Shown one piece after another: positions 7,672 through 16,543 of a DNA stretch of 47,865 nucleotides (position 1 is the stretch's first letter; the number at the start of each line of letters is the position of its first letter). The notes under the pieces were generated by a model, which worked only from the letters and a program-made list of their open reading frames with translations, ran no database searches and was not told the origin of the DNA. Source of the stretch: CAIOYC01 sp038327995 (GTDB lineage: Bacteria > Pseudomonadota > Alphaproteobacteria > Caulobacterales > Caulobacteraceae). Position numbers and translations under genes: made by a program. The stretch lies in NCBI GenBank assembly GCA_038327995.1, contig JBBQLP010000020.1:1-47865 (forward strand), read 5' to 3'.

Positions 7672-7801
7672 CCATCAGTCGTCGGGACCCGGTCGCCTAA
7701 CACCAACTCCGGCGCCTCGCAACGCAGGCGGCGCAGTTGGTCAAGCCTTGCTCTGGCCGCGATCCTGCGGTCATCTTCGGTCGAAACCTTCCCTTTGCCG
7801 G

Positions 7802-8536
7802 ATGCGAGCCATGACACCCATTATCAGAGCCTTGATTACCGCCGCAGTTCTGGGCCTTTCAGCGCCAATGGCGCACGCTGCCGCGGACGAGGGCCGAAGC
7901 GCCTTCCTCGCCACCACGCTGAACATCGCCGCGTCCGGCGAGGTGAAGGCGGCGCCGGATCAAGCGAGTATCACCCTCGGCGTGCAGACCCAGGGCAAGA
8001 CCGCTGGCGACGCCCTGCGGCTTAACCGCGAACGTATGGCCGCCAGCATCGCCGCGCTGAAGGCGCAAGGGATCGAGGCCAGGGACATTCGTACTACCTC
8101 CCTCAACCTCAACGCCCAGTATGTTTACGAACAGAACCAGCCCCCGCGCCTGACCGGCTATCAGGCCTCCAACGACGTCACAATCATCGTGCGCGACATC
8201 GTAAGGCTTGGGGCGACCGTGGACGCCGTGACCGCCGCCGGAGCCAATCAGGTGAACGGGATCAGCTTCGGCCTTTCCGACTCCAGGGGCTTCGAGGATG
8301 AAGCGCGACGAGCGGCGGTGAAACAGCTTCAGGCGCGGGCCGACCTCTACGCCCAAGCGGCGGGGATGCACGTGGCGCGGCTGATCAACCTCTCCGAGGG
8401 CGGCGGCTATCAGCCCGGCCCCATCCGTCCGCTCGCTTTGGCGTCGTTCGCCAAGGCCAGCGCCCCCACGCCGGTTGAGCCGGGTGAACTGTCCGTGCGG
8501 ATCGAAGTCTCGGCGATCTATGAGCTGGTGAAATAG
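7802..8536 (+). CDS. SIMPL domain-containing (DUF541) periplasmic protein
   Basis: A signal peptide (RALITAAVLGLSAPMAHA, then AADEG) precedes one SIMPL/DUF541 domain. The domain opens LNIAASGEVKAAPDQASITLGVQ, whose core GEVKAAPDQA is typical, and continues with YQASNDVTIIVRD and GLSDSRGFEDEARRAAV. The protein is about 244 residues from the ATG at 7802, with an alternative ATG at 7811. The family is periplasmic and of poorly defined function; the E. coli member (YggE) is linked to oxidative stress. It is single on the + strand between the tRNA and lgt, with a 71-base gap to lgt. Confidence 0.88.
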   Translation: MRAMTPIIRALITAAVLGLSAPMAHAAADEGRSAFLATTLNIAASGEVKAAPDQASITLGVQTQGKTAGDALRLNRERMAASIAALKAQGIEARDIRTTSLNLNAQYVYEQNQPPRLTGYQASNDVTIIVRDIVRLGATVDAVTAAGANQVNGISFGLSDSRGFEDEARRAAVKQLQARADLYAQAAGMHVARLINLSEGGGYQPGPIRPLALASFAKASAPTPVEPGELSVRIEVSAIYELVK

Positions 8537-8607
8537 GGTTGCGCTAAAGTCTTCGATCCGACGCCCGAGTTTGCTAAGGCTCGCATCGGTGCTCTGGAGA
8601 CCCGACC

Positions 8608-9570
8608 TTGCCCTTTCCGAACTTTGATCCAGTGCTGATCCACATCGGCCCGCTGGCGATCCGTTGGTACGCGCTGGCCTATATCGCGGGGATCCTGATC
8701 GCCTGGCGCTATGCGGTCGCGCTTACCCGTAATGCGGCGCTGTGGCGCGGCTCGAAACCGACCATGGACGAGAGGCAGATCGACGATCTGGTGCTCTGGC
8801 TCACTGTGGCCACCCTGGTCGGCGGACGGCTCGGCAGCGTGCTGTTCTACAACACTTCGGTGCTCTGGAAGGACCCGCTGGAGGTGCTTCAGCCTTGGCA
8901 CGGGGGGATGTCGTTCCATGGGGCGCTGATCGCAATCGTCATTGCGATCCTGTGGTTTGCGCAGCGTAACCGGATCGATCCGATCAGGGTGGCGGACATC
9001 GTGTCGCCGTGCGTGCCGTTCGGCCTGCTGTTCGGACGTCTCGCCAATTTCATCAATGGCGAGCTTTGGGGTCGCCCAACAACGCTGCCTTGGGGAATCA
9101 TCTTCCCTCGCGCTGGCCCCGAGCCGCGCCACCCCAGCCAGCTCTACGAGGCAGGGCTAGAAGGGCTTTGCCTCCTCATCATCTTGCGCCTCGCCACCCA
9201 CGTGGCGAGGGTTTTGCCTCGCCGGGGAGCGGCGACGGGACTGTTCCTGACCTTCTACGGCCTGTTCCGCATCCTTCTGGAGAATGTGCGCGAGCCGGAC
9301 CGGGATATGCCGCACTTCCCGCTCGGTCTGACCATGGGGATCATGCTTTCCGTGCCGATGGTGGCGGTGGGGATTTTCCTGATGTGGCAGTCGAGCCAGC
9401 CGCAGGCGCTGGCGAAGTCGTGGGAGCCCGCCCTCGACGAGGGAATGGACGCTGGCGAGGTCGATACCACCCTGGCGGACGTGCCCGAACTCACCGCCGA
9501 CCCATTTGCGGCGCCCACGCCCGAGCCGCTCTCTACATACCGACACGATGAGCCTCAAAGTCCGGCTTGA
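8608..9570 (+). CDS. lgt: Prolipoprotein diacylglyceryl transferase
   Basis: Lgt moves the diacylglyceryl group of phosphatidylglycerol to the lipobox cysteine of prolipoproteins in the inner membrane. The 320-residue protein shows the family landmarks: IRWYALAYIAGILIAWRYA in the first helix, HGALIAI, and the signature GRLANFINGELWGR, with several further membrane segments. The C-terminal ~50 residues are an Ala/Asp/Glu-rich tail beyond the usual core. The start is TTG at 8608 with GGAG about nine bases before; no closer ATG fits. It is first of a tight operon and overlaps the next gene by 23 bases. Confidence 0.93.
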   Translation: MPFPNFDPVLIHIGPLAIRWYALAYIAGILIAWRYAVALTRNAALWRGSKPTMDERQIDDLVLWLTVATLVGGRLGSVLFYNTSVLWKDPLEVLQPWHGGMSFHGALIAIVIAILWFAQRNRIDPIRVADIVSPCVPFGLLFGRLANFINGELWGRPTTLPWGIIFPRAGPEPRHPSQLYEAGLEGLCLLIILRLATHVARVLPRRGAATGLFLTFYGLFRILLENVREPDRDMPHFPLGLTMGIMLSVPMVAVGIFLMWQSSQPQALAKSWEPALDEGMDAGEVDTTLADVPELTADPFAAPTPEPLSTYRHDEPQSPA

Positions 9571-10618
9571 GCGGCTGATCGCCGAGGAGGGGCCGATCAC
9601 GGTGGAGGCCTTCATGAGCCTCTGCCTCCACGATCCCGAACATGGCTATTACGCGACCCGCCCCGCCTTGAGCGAAGACGGCGATTTCATCACCGCGCCC
9701 CTGGTCTCACAGATGTTCGGCGAACTGATCGGCCTCTGGGCGGTGGAGACCTGGGACCGGATGGGGCGCCCCGACCCCTTCCGGCTGGTGGAAATCGGCC
9801 CGGGCGACGGGACGCTGATGGCCGATGCCTTGAAGGCCGCGCGGCTAGTTCCGGCCTTCCTCAAGGCGGCGGAACTGTGGCTGGTGGAGACGAGCGCGCC
9901 GCTGCGTTGCCGGCAGGCAGAACGGCTGGCGGCGGCGCAGCCTCACTGGTCCGAGGCGTTAGCGGCAGTTCCCGCCGGTGCACCCATCATCCTGATCGCC
10001 AACGAGCTCCTGGACTGCCTGCCCGCGCGTCAGTTCGTGCGCACAGAGAGCGGCTGGGCGGAGCGACGGGTGGGGCTGGACGCCGCGGGTCGATTGACGT
10101 TCGGCTTGGCGCAGCCGCCAGCCGATTTCAGGCCGCCATCGGGGCTTGAAGGGGTGTTGGACGGTTCGGTCGTAGAAGTCTCACCCGCGCAAATAGCCCT
10201 GGGGGCCGAGATCGGTGCGCGCATCGTCAAGGATCGCGGAGCAGCCCTCCTGATCGACTACGGGCGGGATCGGGCGGGGCTCAGCGATACGTTGCAGGCT
10301 TTAAAGGCGCACCAGAAGGTCGATCCGTTAGCCACCCCCGGCGAGGCCGACCTCACCGTCCACGCCGACTTCCCCGCCGTCGGGGCAGCCGCCCGGTTTG
10401 CGGGCGCGGCGACGACAGCCATCATCGGTCAGGGCGATTTCCTGAAAGCTCTTGGCATAGAGCTTCGCGCCCAGGCGCTGATGTCCGCCAGCCCCGCCCA
10501 CGCCGCGCGCACTGCGCGCCAGCTTCATCGCCTGATCGCGCCGGAGGAGATGGGAACACTGTTCAAATGCCTGTGCATCCATACGCCGGGCCTCGCGATC
10601 CCCGGCTTCGAGAGCTAA
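9548..10618 (+). CDS. Class I SAM-dependent methyltransferase, MidA/NDUFAF7 family
   Basis: About 356 residues from ATG 9548. The protein resembles the mitochondrial complex I assembly methyltransferase NDUFAF7 (MidA). It has the N-terminal helix with MSLCLHDPEHGYYATR, FITAPLVSQMFGELIG, the SAM motif LVEIGPGDGTLMADAL, and IANELLDCLPARQFV. NDUFAF7 methylates an arginine of a complex I subunit; whether bacterial members do so is less certain. It overlaps lgt and is 10 bases before pgeF, the usual alphaproteobacterial order lgt-midA-pgeF. Confidence 0.9.
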   Translation: MSLKVRLERLIAEEGPITVEAFMSLCLHDPEHGYYATRPALSEDGDFITAPLVSQMFGELIGLWAVETWDRMGRPDPFRLVEIGPGDGTLMADALKAARLVPAFLKAAELWLVETSAPLRCRQAERLAAAQPHWSEALAAVPAGAPIILIANELLDCLPARQFVRTESGWAERRVGLDAAGRLTFGLAQPPADFRPPSGLEGVLDGSVVEVSPAQIALGAEIGARIVKDRGAALLIDYGRDRAGLSDTLQALKAHQKVDPLATPGEADLTVHADFPAVGAAARFAGAATTAIIGQGDFLKALGIELRAQALMSASPAHAARTARQLHRLIAPEEMGTLFKCLCIHTPGLAIPGFES

Positions 10619-10628
10619 GGGTCGAACC

Positions 10629-11408
10629 ATGAGCGACATCGACCCGATCACCTCCCCTCTCCTGTCGGCCATTCCCGGCGTGAAGCACGGCTTCTTCACA
10701 CGCGTGGGCGGGGTTTCGTCCGGGGTCTATGAAAGCCTGAACGTGGGGCGCGGATCCAAGGACGAAACGGACGACGTGGCGGAGAACCGGCGGCGCGCGG
10801 CGGTGTGGTTCGGGGCGGAGCCCGCCAGCCTCCTCACCTGCTACCAGATCCATTCCTCAACCGTGATCATCGCCGAAGGGCCGTGGGGCGATGAACGGCC
10901 CGAGGGCGACGGGGTGCTGACCGCCAGATCAGGGCTGGTCTGCGGCGCGCTGTCGGCGGATTGTGCACCGGTGCTGATGGTCGATCCAAAGGCGAGGGCC
11001 GTGGCCGCCGTCCATGCCGGTTGGAAGGGGGCGCTCGGCGGCGTGGTCGAGTCCGCACTGGAGGCCTTGTCGCGTCAGTTCGCCAGCCGGATCGAAGACG
11101 TGGTCGCCGTGGTCGGTCCCTGTATCGCCCAGCCGTCCTATGAGGTGGGGCTGGAGTTCATGCAGAGCTTCACCATCAAAGACCCGACGTTCGAGGGCTT
11201 CTTCGCGCCCGGCGAGACCGCGAATAAGCGGATTTTCAACCTGCCGGGATTTGTGCTCTCTCGGCTGAAGGCGGCGGGGGTGGAGCGGTGCGAATGGACC
11301 GGCCATGACACCTATGCGGATGAGGCGCGCTTCTTCTCCAACCGCCGCGCCGTGCACCGGGGCGAAGGCGACTACGGGCGGCTGCTCTCGGCCATCGCGC
11401 TGGTCTGA
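10629..11408 (+). CDS. pgeF: Peptidoglycan editing factor / polyphenol oxidase family (PgeF, YfiH)
   Basis: The 259-residue protein carries the multicopper-oxidase-like YfiH fold. Motifs are HGFFTRVGGVSSGVYESLNVG at the N-terminus (core TRVGGVS), the metal-ligand His in CYQIHSSTV, the Cys in SADCAPVLMVDP, and the His in AVHAGWKGALGG. In E. coli the protein removes mis-incorporated residues from cell-wall precursors; related enzymes act on purine nucleosides. It is last of the lgt operon. Its 3' end overlaps that of the convergent MFS gene by 37 bases. Confidence 0.92.
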   Translation: MSDIDPITSPLLSAIPGVKHGFFTRVGGVSSGVYESLNVGRGSKDETDDVAENRRRAAVWFGAEPASLLTCYQIHSSTVIIAEGPWGDERPEGDGVLTARSGLVCGALSADCAPVLMVDPKARAVAAVHAGWKGALGGVVESALEALSRQFASRIEDVVAVVGPCIAQPSYEVGLEFMQSFTIKDPTFEGFFAPGETANKRIFNLPGFVLSRLKAAGVERCEWTGHDTYADEARFFSNRRAVHRGEGDYGRLLSAIALV

Positions 11409-12589
11409 AGCGCACGCGGTCGCGGCGGTTTCATGAGCAGGACACCCACCAGAGCCGCCACAGCCACTGCGGCGAACAGGCCGAACGCACCCTCAAACCC
11501 ACCGAAGTGGTCGCGCATCAATCCGCCGATCCATGGTCCCGCCGCCGCCAGCGTGGAAACGAAGCACATCAGTGAAAAGAGTTCCAGGTTGCGCCGTCGC
11601 CCGAAGGTGTTGAGCAGAAGTACCGTGGTCGCCAGATAACTGACGCCGTAGCCGATTCCCACCCCGAACACATAGACCAGCATCAGGGGATAGCCTCGCG
11701 CCAGCGCCAGGGCCGCGATACCGATGGCGGTCAGGGCGAGGGCACCTATCACCAGACTGCGCGGTGCGATCCGCTCGCCGAGCACCCCTCCCCCGGCCCG
11801 CGCGCCCGCGTTCACCAACGCCTGCAGGCTCAGCATCCCGCCCGCCACCGCCGGAGCCACGCCCTGCTGGATCAGATGCGGCACCGAAAGCCCCGTCACC
11901 GAGGTCTCGCACAAAAGATAGGCGGTATAGGCGAAGGTGATGGCCCAGAACTGGGGCGTTCTCAGGGCATCGCGCACGCTCCAACCATCTGTTATCGGGC
12001 TGGGCGCTGGGAGAGTATCCGGTTCTGGGGGCGCCGCCACGCTCGGCGACAGGGCGGAGGCGAGGAGCGCTGCGAGCAGGGTCACGACCGCCAGCGCGCT
12101 CCAGTAGCCGCGCCAGTCCAGTCCCACCGCCTTGGCCGCACTGTAGAACAGCGGACCTGCCGCCGCGCCCAGCCCTCCGGCGGTGAAATAGACGCCGAAC
12201 GCGGTCGAGGAATGCCTGAATAGACCCGCCAGCACGAAGGTCGCCGGGATGGTTGCCGCCAGCGCAAAGCCGACGCCGACCAGGATGGCCCCAACGAGGT
12301 AAAGCTCGGCATTGTGGGTCGCGGCCAGCGACAAGAACCCCGCCGCCATGACGATGCCGCCGAGGCCCAGCGTCGTGCGCACTCCAAGGTGCCGGATGAT
12401 CAGCGTCGGCGCATAGCTCGCCAAGCCGCAGGCGACGCCCAGCACAGTGTAGCCAAGTCCCGCGCGGGTCCAGTCCCATTGCAAGTCCTTGACCATGTCG
12501 GGCAAGGCCACGCCGAGCGAGGTGAAGGTGCCCGCAGTGAGGATGAAGAACAGCAGGCTGAGGGCGGCGAGGGCGAGCTTGGCACGCAT
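11372..12589 (-). CDS. MFS transporter coupled to a TonB-dependent receptor
   Basis: This is a 12-helix major facilitator of about 405 residues from MRAKLALAAL. The first helices read LSLLFFILTAGTFTSLGVALP, and the family's loop Arg region follows around HLGVRTTLGLGG. The start codon overlaps the TGA of the upstream TonB receptor as TGATG, so the two are translationally coupled. It probably carries the receptor's ligand across the inner membrane. An alternative start at 12724 would put 45 unlike residues inside the receptor gene and is unlikely. The substrate is unknown. Confidence 0.88.
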   Translation of the reverse strand: MRAKLALAALSLLFFILTAGTFTSLGVALPDMVKDLQWDWTRAGLGYTVLGVACGLASYAPTLIIRHLGVRTTLGLGGIVMAAGFLSLAATHNAELYLVGAILVGVGFALAATIPATFVLAGLFRHSSTAFGVYFTAGGLGAAAGPLFYSAAKAVGLDWRGYWSALAVVTLLAALLASALSPSVAAPPEPDTLPAPSPITDGWSVRDALRTPQFWAITFAYTAYLLCETSVTGLSVPHLIQQGVAPAVAGGMLSLQALVNAGARAGGGVLGERIAPRSLVIGALALTAIGIAALALARGYPLMLVYVFGVGIGYGVSYLATTVLLLNTFGRRRNLELFSLMCFVSTLAAAGPWIGGLMRDHFGGFEGAFGLFAAVAVAALVGVLLMKPPRPRALQTSAMAESSRP

Positions 12590-14967
12590 CAGAAACTTCG
12601 CCTGAGCGACACCCGGAACGTGCGCCCCACACCCGGCGATACCGCCACATTGGAGTAAACATCGGCCACGGGCGTGAAGTAGAGCTTGTCGAAGAGGTTG
12701 TCGATGTTGGCGGCTACGCGCCACGGACCGTGCTCCAGATAAGCCGAACCGTTCAGCAGACCATAGGCGGGAAAGCGCACGGCGCCGGGGATCACGCCTG
12801 ACGTGCGCGAGACGGACGTGGCACCCAAAGTGGCCCCCGCCCTGCCCCAGTCATGCCGGTCGGAGGTGTAGGTCCCGTAGAGGCTCAGCACCCGGCGCGG
12901 GATCAGCGTGTCGGTGTAGTCACCGGGCTGAAGCTGGGCGAGGGAGAAGACGGCGTAGGTCCCGCCGTAGCCGTTGGTGTTCGCCGTGCCGGTCGCGCTC
13001 GGGGGAATGACGACGAAGGAGTTGTCCGGCCCCTTGATGGTGGTGCGTTGGTCGTCGCCTGCGAAGGTCGCGCTGAAATGCTTGTCGATCACCCAGCGCA
13101 GCTCAAGTTCGACCCCCCGGCCCAGCGTCCCCACCACCACATTGCCCTGTCCAAGCTCGGTGCGTGTCTGCCGGTAGGTGGCGAGGGAGCCGGTGATGGC
13201 GTCGCCGAACAGGCGCAGCTTCACGCCCGCTTCGCGCAGGTTCGAGGGCGCCAGCCACGCGCCTGAGGCGATCAGGTTGGGCGCGACCCCTCCCGCCTGC
13301 GTCAGCTCCGGCGCGGCGGTATGGGAGTAAGAAATGTAGGGCATCAGCCCCCAGGGCGAGGTCCAGCTCAGCGCCGCGTTCCAGGTGAATTTGCCTTTGC
13401 TGGCGGTGTAGGTCTGGCGCGGCGTGGGGCTATAGACCACCGTGCCGTCGTCGCGCCCGTTCACATCATAGTGGTCATAGCGTCCGCCCACCGTCAGGTC
13501 GAAGGCGGCGGGAAGCTTGATGTCGGTCTCGGCGAAGGCTCCGGCATCCTTGACCCGGCTGGTGATGTCCGTCTCCCAGGTCAGCCCGCCCCCGCCCATG
13601 TCGGCGCTGAAGGGGTCGTCGAGGATGTCGGTGGCCGTCGGGCCGAACGCCAGGTCGCGTCGATCCAGAGCGATATAGCCGCCGTTGAAGCTCTCCCGCT
13701 GACGCCCGTCGTAGTCGCGGTAACTGAGCCCGAACAAGGACTGCGCCTTGACCGCTCCGCCCGCGAAGGCGTCGTTGGAGAGGATGCTGGCCCGCGCCTC
13801 CCACACCCGCGCCTGATAGTCCGCGGGGAAGCCGTAGGAGACGAAGCGCTTGTTATCGAGGTCATCGTAGAAGACTTGCAGCCTGGCGCTTCGCCCCGCG
13901 CCGAGGTCGCGCGACAGGTCGCCGTAGTAGGTCTGGGTCGTGGTGTCGGAGAAGTCGCGGTTCGAGACGAAGACGGTGCGGCGATCCAGCGTCGTCGTTC
14001 CCACCCCCGTGTTCAGCACGAAACGCGGGTCCAGCGCGGGCGGGAAGCCGAAGTAACCGACTTCAAGCGGCGCGCCGATCTCTCCGGGCTGCAACCGTCC
14101 GTCGTGGTTCGTATCTGTGATCGCGGTGTTTCGCCCGGTGATGTATGTTCGGTGATCCACCAGCGCCTGGGTCAGCCGGTTCCAGCCCGGCGTCTGCACC
14201 GCGCCGGTGGAGTGATAAATCATGCCGCCAAAGGCCGTGGTCCACCCGCCGCCAAGATCGAAATCCGCAGAGCCCTGCAACACCGCGTGCTTCGGGGTGA
14301 TTCCGCGGTAGTACGCCGTGTCGTCCTCGACCTCGCCGTAGAGATAGACCCCGCCGCTTACGTTCCCGAGCTTTGTGGGCAGGCCGATCTGGCCGGTCAG
14401 GCGCCGCTCGCCGTAGTCGCCCAGCGCCGCTTCGAGCTGGCCGGTGGGCTGGTCGAGATAGCCGCCGCCGTTGCGCGCGGTCTTGGGGGTGAAGTTCAGA
14501 TAGCCGCCCACCTTGCCGGGGCCTGAGACGGGTGTGGGTGGGCCGCGCACGATCTCGACACGCTCCGCAGCGCCCAGCGGCGTGGGATAGGTGCCGCGGT
14601 TCTCGATCCGCTTGAAGCCGCGAAAATAGTTCTCCGCCAGAGTGCCCCTGAGGTTCAGCGAGCCCGCTACCCCGTAATAGCTGTCGGTGAACGCGCCGGG
14701 CGAGACCTCGGTCAGGGCGTTGATATCCCGGATGCCGTAGCGTTCCAGTGTCGCGGCGCTGGCGAAACTGGCGGCGCGGGGGGTTTCAAGCAGCGGCTTG
14801 GAAAGTCCGAACAGCGTATCGCTGGGGCGGCGTTCCAGAAGGCCGGCGTTGTCGCGCGCGGTCACAACGATCTCCTGCACCGGCGTGAGTGGCGCGCTGG
14901 CTTGCGCAACGGCGAGCGACGGCGCAGCGATTAGCAAAGCGAATGGAATGGACAGATGACACCACAT
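12589..14967 (-). CDS. TonB-dependent outer-membrane receptor (siderophore-receptor-like)
   Basis: About 792 residues from MWCHLSIPFALLIAAPSLAVAQ, a signal peptide. A TonB box-like segment PVQEIVVTA follows, then a plug domain with ERYGIRDINALTEVSPGA, NLRGTLAENYFRGFKR and AERVEIVRGPP. A 22-strand barrel ends in the aromatic-terminated RVSLRRSF. It imports a ligand across the outer membrane using TonB energy. The plug resembles siderophore receptors, but the divergent GntR/FCD regulator hints at an organic-acid-type signal, so the ligand is open. It is coupled to the MFS gene. I saw no clear Fur box in the short divergent gap. Confidence 0.92.
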   Translation of the reverse strand: MWCHLSIPFALLIAAPSLAVAQASAPLTPVQEIVVTARDNAGLLERRPSDTLFGLSKPLLETPRAASFASAATLERYGIRDINALTEVSPGAFTDSYYGVAGSLNLRGTLAENYFRGFKRIENRGTYPTPLGAAERVEIVRGPPTPVSGPGKVGGYLNFTPKTARNGGGYLDQPTGQLEAALGDYGERRLTGQIGLPTKLGNVSGGVYLYGEVEDDTAYYRGITPKHAVLQGSADFDLGGGWTTAFGGMIYHSTGAVQTPGWNRLTQALVDHRTYITGRNTAITDTNHDGRLQPGEIGAPLEVGYFGFPPALDPRFVLNTGVGTTTLDRRTVFVSNRDFSDTTTQTYYGDLSRDLGAGRSARLQVFYDDLDNKRFVSYGFPADYQARVWEARASILSNDAFAGGAVKAQSLFGLSYRDYDGRQRESFNGGYIALDRRDLAFGPTATDILDDPFSADMGGGGLTWETDITSRVKDAGAFAETDIKLPAAFDLTVGGRYDHYDVNGRDDGTVVYSPTPRQTYTASKGKFTWNAALSWTSPWGLMPYISYSHTAAPELTQAGGVAPNLIASGAWLAPSNLREAGVKLRLFGDAITGSLATYRQTRTELGQGNVVVGTLGRGVELELRWVIDKHFSATFAGDDQRTTIKGPDNSFVVIPPSATGTANTNGYGGTYAVFSLAQLQPGDYTDTLIPRRVLSLYGTYTSDRHDWGRAGATLGATSVSRTSGVIPGAVRFPAYGLLNGSAYLEHGPWRVAANIDNLFDKLYFTPVADVYSNVAVSPGVGRTFRVSLRRSF

Positions 14968-15016
14968 ACGGTGAGGATTAGGGCGCGGTGGAGCTTTGCC
15001 GCAAGCACGGTGGCAA

Positions 15017-15730
15017 ATGTCGGCTCCTAACATTTCACAGTTCGATCCCGGACCCCGCATGAAGGGGCCGGACAACAGCGTCACCGACGGCGATTGGTCG
15101 CCGGGCCTGCTCAAGGCGCGGGTCTATGAACAGATCCTCTTAGACATCATCCTGGCCGACTTTGCGCCCATGAGCGTGCTCGACGAGCGGGCTCTGGCGG
15201 CGCGCTATGCGGCGGGGGTGGCCGGGGTCCGGGAAGCCTTGGGGCGGCTAGCGTTGGAGGGGCTGGTAGTGCGCCGCCCCCGCGTCGGCACAGTCGTGGC
15301 GCCGCTGGATATCCGCGAGATCGAACAGGCGTTCGAGGTGCGTCACCTTCTGGAGGCCCGCTGTGCGGCGCTGGCCGCGCGCAACGCCACGGCGGAGGAT
15401 ATCGCAGCCATCGGCGCGGCTTTCGATGGGGCGGAGGGAGCGATCGCAGCGTCAGATTTTCGTGCCATGCTGTCGATGGACCGAGCCTTCCACAAGGCGG
15501 TGGCCAGTGCGACGCACAATCCGACCCTAGCCCGCTTCATCGTCTCCTTGCAGAACATCGCCACCCGCTTCTGGATCTGGGCGATGGAGAAACAGTCCCC
15601 CGAAGCGCAGCTTGAAGACGTACGCCTGCACCGCTCGCTCGCCGCCGCCATCGCCGCCAGAGACCCCCTCGCCGCCGAAGCCGCGGCCGCCAAGCTGGTG
15701 GGCGAAGCGCCTAGCGCAGCGAGCCGCTGA
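15017..15730 (+). CDS. GntR-family transcriptional regulator with FCD domain
   Basis: About 237 residues from ATG 15017. The winged helix contains VYEQILLDIILADFAPM, VLDERALAARYAAGVAGVR, LVVRRPRVGTVV and so on. The C-terminal helical FCD ligand domain carries DRAFHKAVASATHNPTL, with His residues that normally bind a metal and carboxylate ligand. FCD members usually sense organic acids and often repress adjacent catabolic or transport genes. It is divergent from the TonB receptor with only about 50 bases between them, so that receptor-MFS pair is its likely target. It is followed by modE after three bases. TTG 14996 and ATG 15059 are alternative starts. Confidence 0.88.
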   Translation: MSAPNISQFDPGPRMKGPDNSVTDGDWSPGLLKARVYEQILLDIILADFAPMSVLDERALAARYAAGVAGVREALGRLALEGLVVRRPRVGTVVAPLDIREIEQAFEVRHLLEARCAALAARNATAEDIAAIGAAFDGAEGAIAASDFRAMLSMDRAFHKAVASATHNPTLARFIVSLQNIATRFWIWAMEKQSPEAQLEDVRLHRSLAAAIAARDPLAAEAAAAKLVGEAPSAASR

Positions 15731-15733
15731 TCC

Positions 15734-16540
15734 GTGGAGCCCACACAGGCCCCCCTCCAAGCGCTTTTGCAGTTCCGCAAAGGCTCCATGGCGCGGGTGG
15801 GGCCCGAACGCATCCGGCTGCTCGCCGCCGTCCAGACCCACGGCTCCATCACCGCCGCCGCCAAGGAGGTGGGGCTCAGCTACAAGGGCGCTTGGGATGC
15901 GGCGCAGGCGCTGAACAATCTGTTCGAGCGGCCGCTGATCGCGGCGCAAGCGGGGGGCAAGGCGGGCGGAAAGGCGGCCGTCACAGACGCTGGGGTCGCG
16001 GTGCTGCGCGCCTACGCCCAGGTCGAAGCGGGACTGGCGGCTGCGACGGAGCAGCTTGAAAAAGCGCTGGCAGGCGTCGATGTCGATCTCAATCCCCTGA
16101 TCTGGAGCCTTGGCATGAAGACCAGCGCGCGCAACGCCCTTCGCGGGGTGGTCGAAAGCATTGCGGACGGCGCGGTGAATGCCGAGGTGACACTCAGGAT
16201 CACGGACGATCTTCGTATTGTCGCCATCATCACGCGCGAGAGCGTGACCGATCTCGGCCTAAAGACCGGCAGCGAGGCGATAGCGCTTATCAAGTCGAGC
16301 TTCGTGATCCTGGCTGCGGGCGAGGAGCCCCTGCGCACCTCCGCCCGCAACCGGCTGGTCGGAACGGTGATCCGCCACGAGACGGGCGCGGTGAACGACG
16401 AGGTGGTGCTGGACCTCGGTGCCGGAAAAACCATCACCGCCACGATCACCCGCGAAAGCGCAGAGGCCTTGGGACTGAAGATCGGCGAACGGGCGCAGGC
16501 GTTAGTAAAGGCCTCGCACGTGATCCTGGCGGTGGATTGA
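15734..16540 (+). CDS. modE: Molybdate-responsive transcriptional regulator ModE
   Basis: The 268-residue protein has an N-terminal LysR-like winged helix (RIRLLAAVQTHGSITAAAKE, then GLSYKGAWDAAQALNNLF and GGKAGGKAAVT). Two consecutive Mop/TOBE domains follow, each starting SARN (TSARNALRGVV and TSARNRLVGTV), which bind molybdate. ModE with molybdate represses modABC. The start is GTG at 15734; the ATG at 15788 is possible. It is tail-to-tail with modC, three bases apart, and probably co-transcribed from the GntR gene. Confidence 0.95.
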   Translation: MEPTQAPLQALLQFRKGSMARVGPERIRLLAAVQTHGSITAAAKEVGLSYKGAWDAAQALNNLFERPLIAAQAGGKAGGKAAVTDAGVAVLRAYAQVEAGLAAATEQLEKALAGVDVDLNPLIWSLGMKTSARNALRGVVESIADGAVNAEVTLRITDDLRIVAIITRESVTDLGLKTGSEAIALIKSSFVILAAGEEPLRTSARNRLVGTVIRHETGAVNDEVVLDLGAGKTITATITRESAEALGLKIGERAQALVKASHVILAVD

Positions 16541-16543
16541 GCC

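Noticed and set aside
13321..14526. A 401-codon open frame antisense to the TonB receptor
   Set aside because: GC-rich antiframe artefact. The receptor on the other strand has complete domains and the antisense product has none.
14968..15016. Fur box in the TonB receptor / GntR gap
   Set aside because: No 19-base GATAAT-like palindrome was seen in the short gap.
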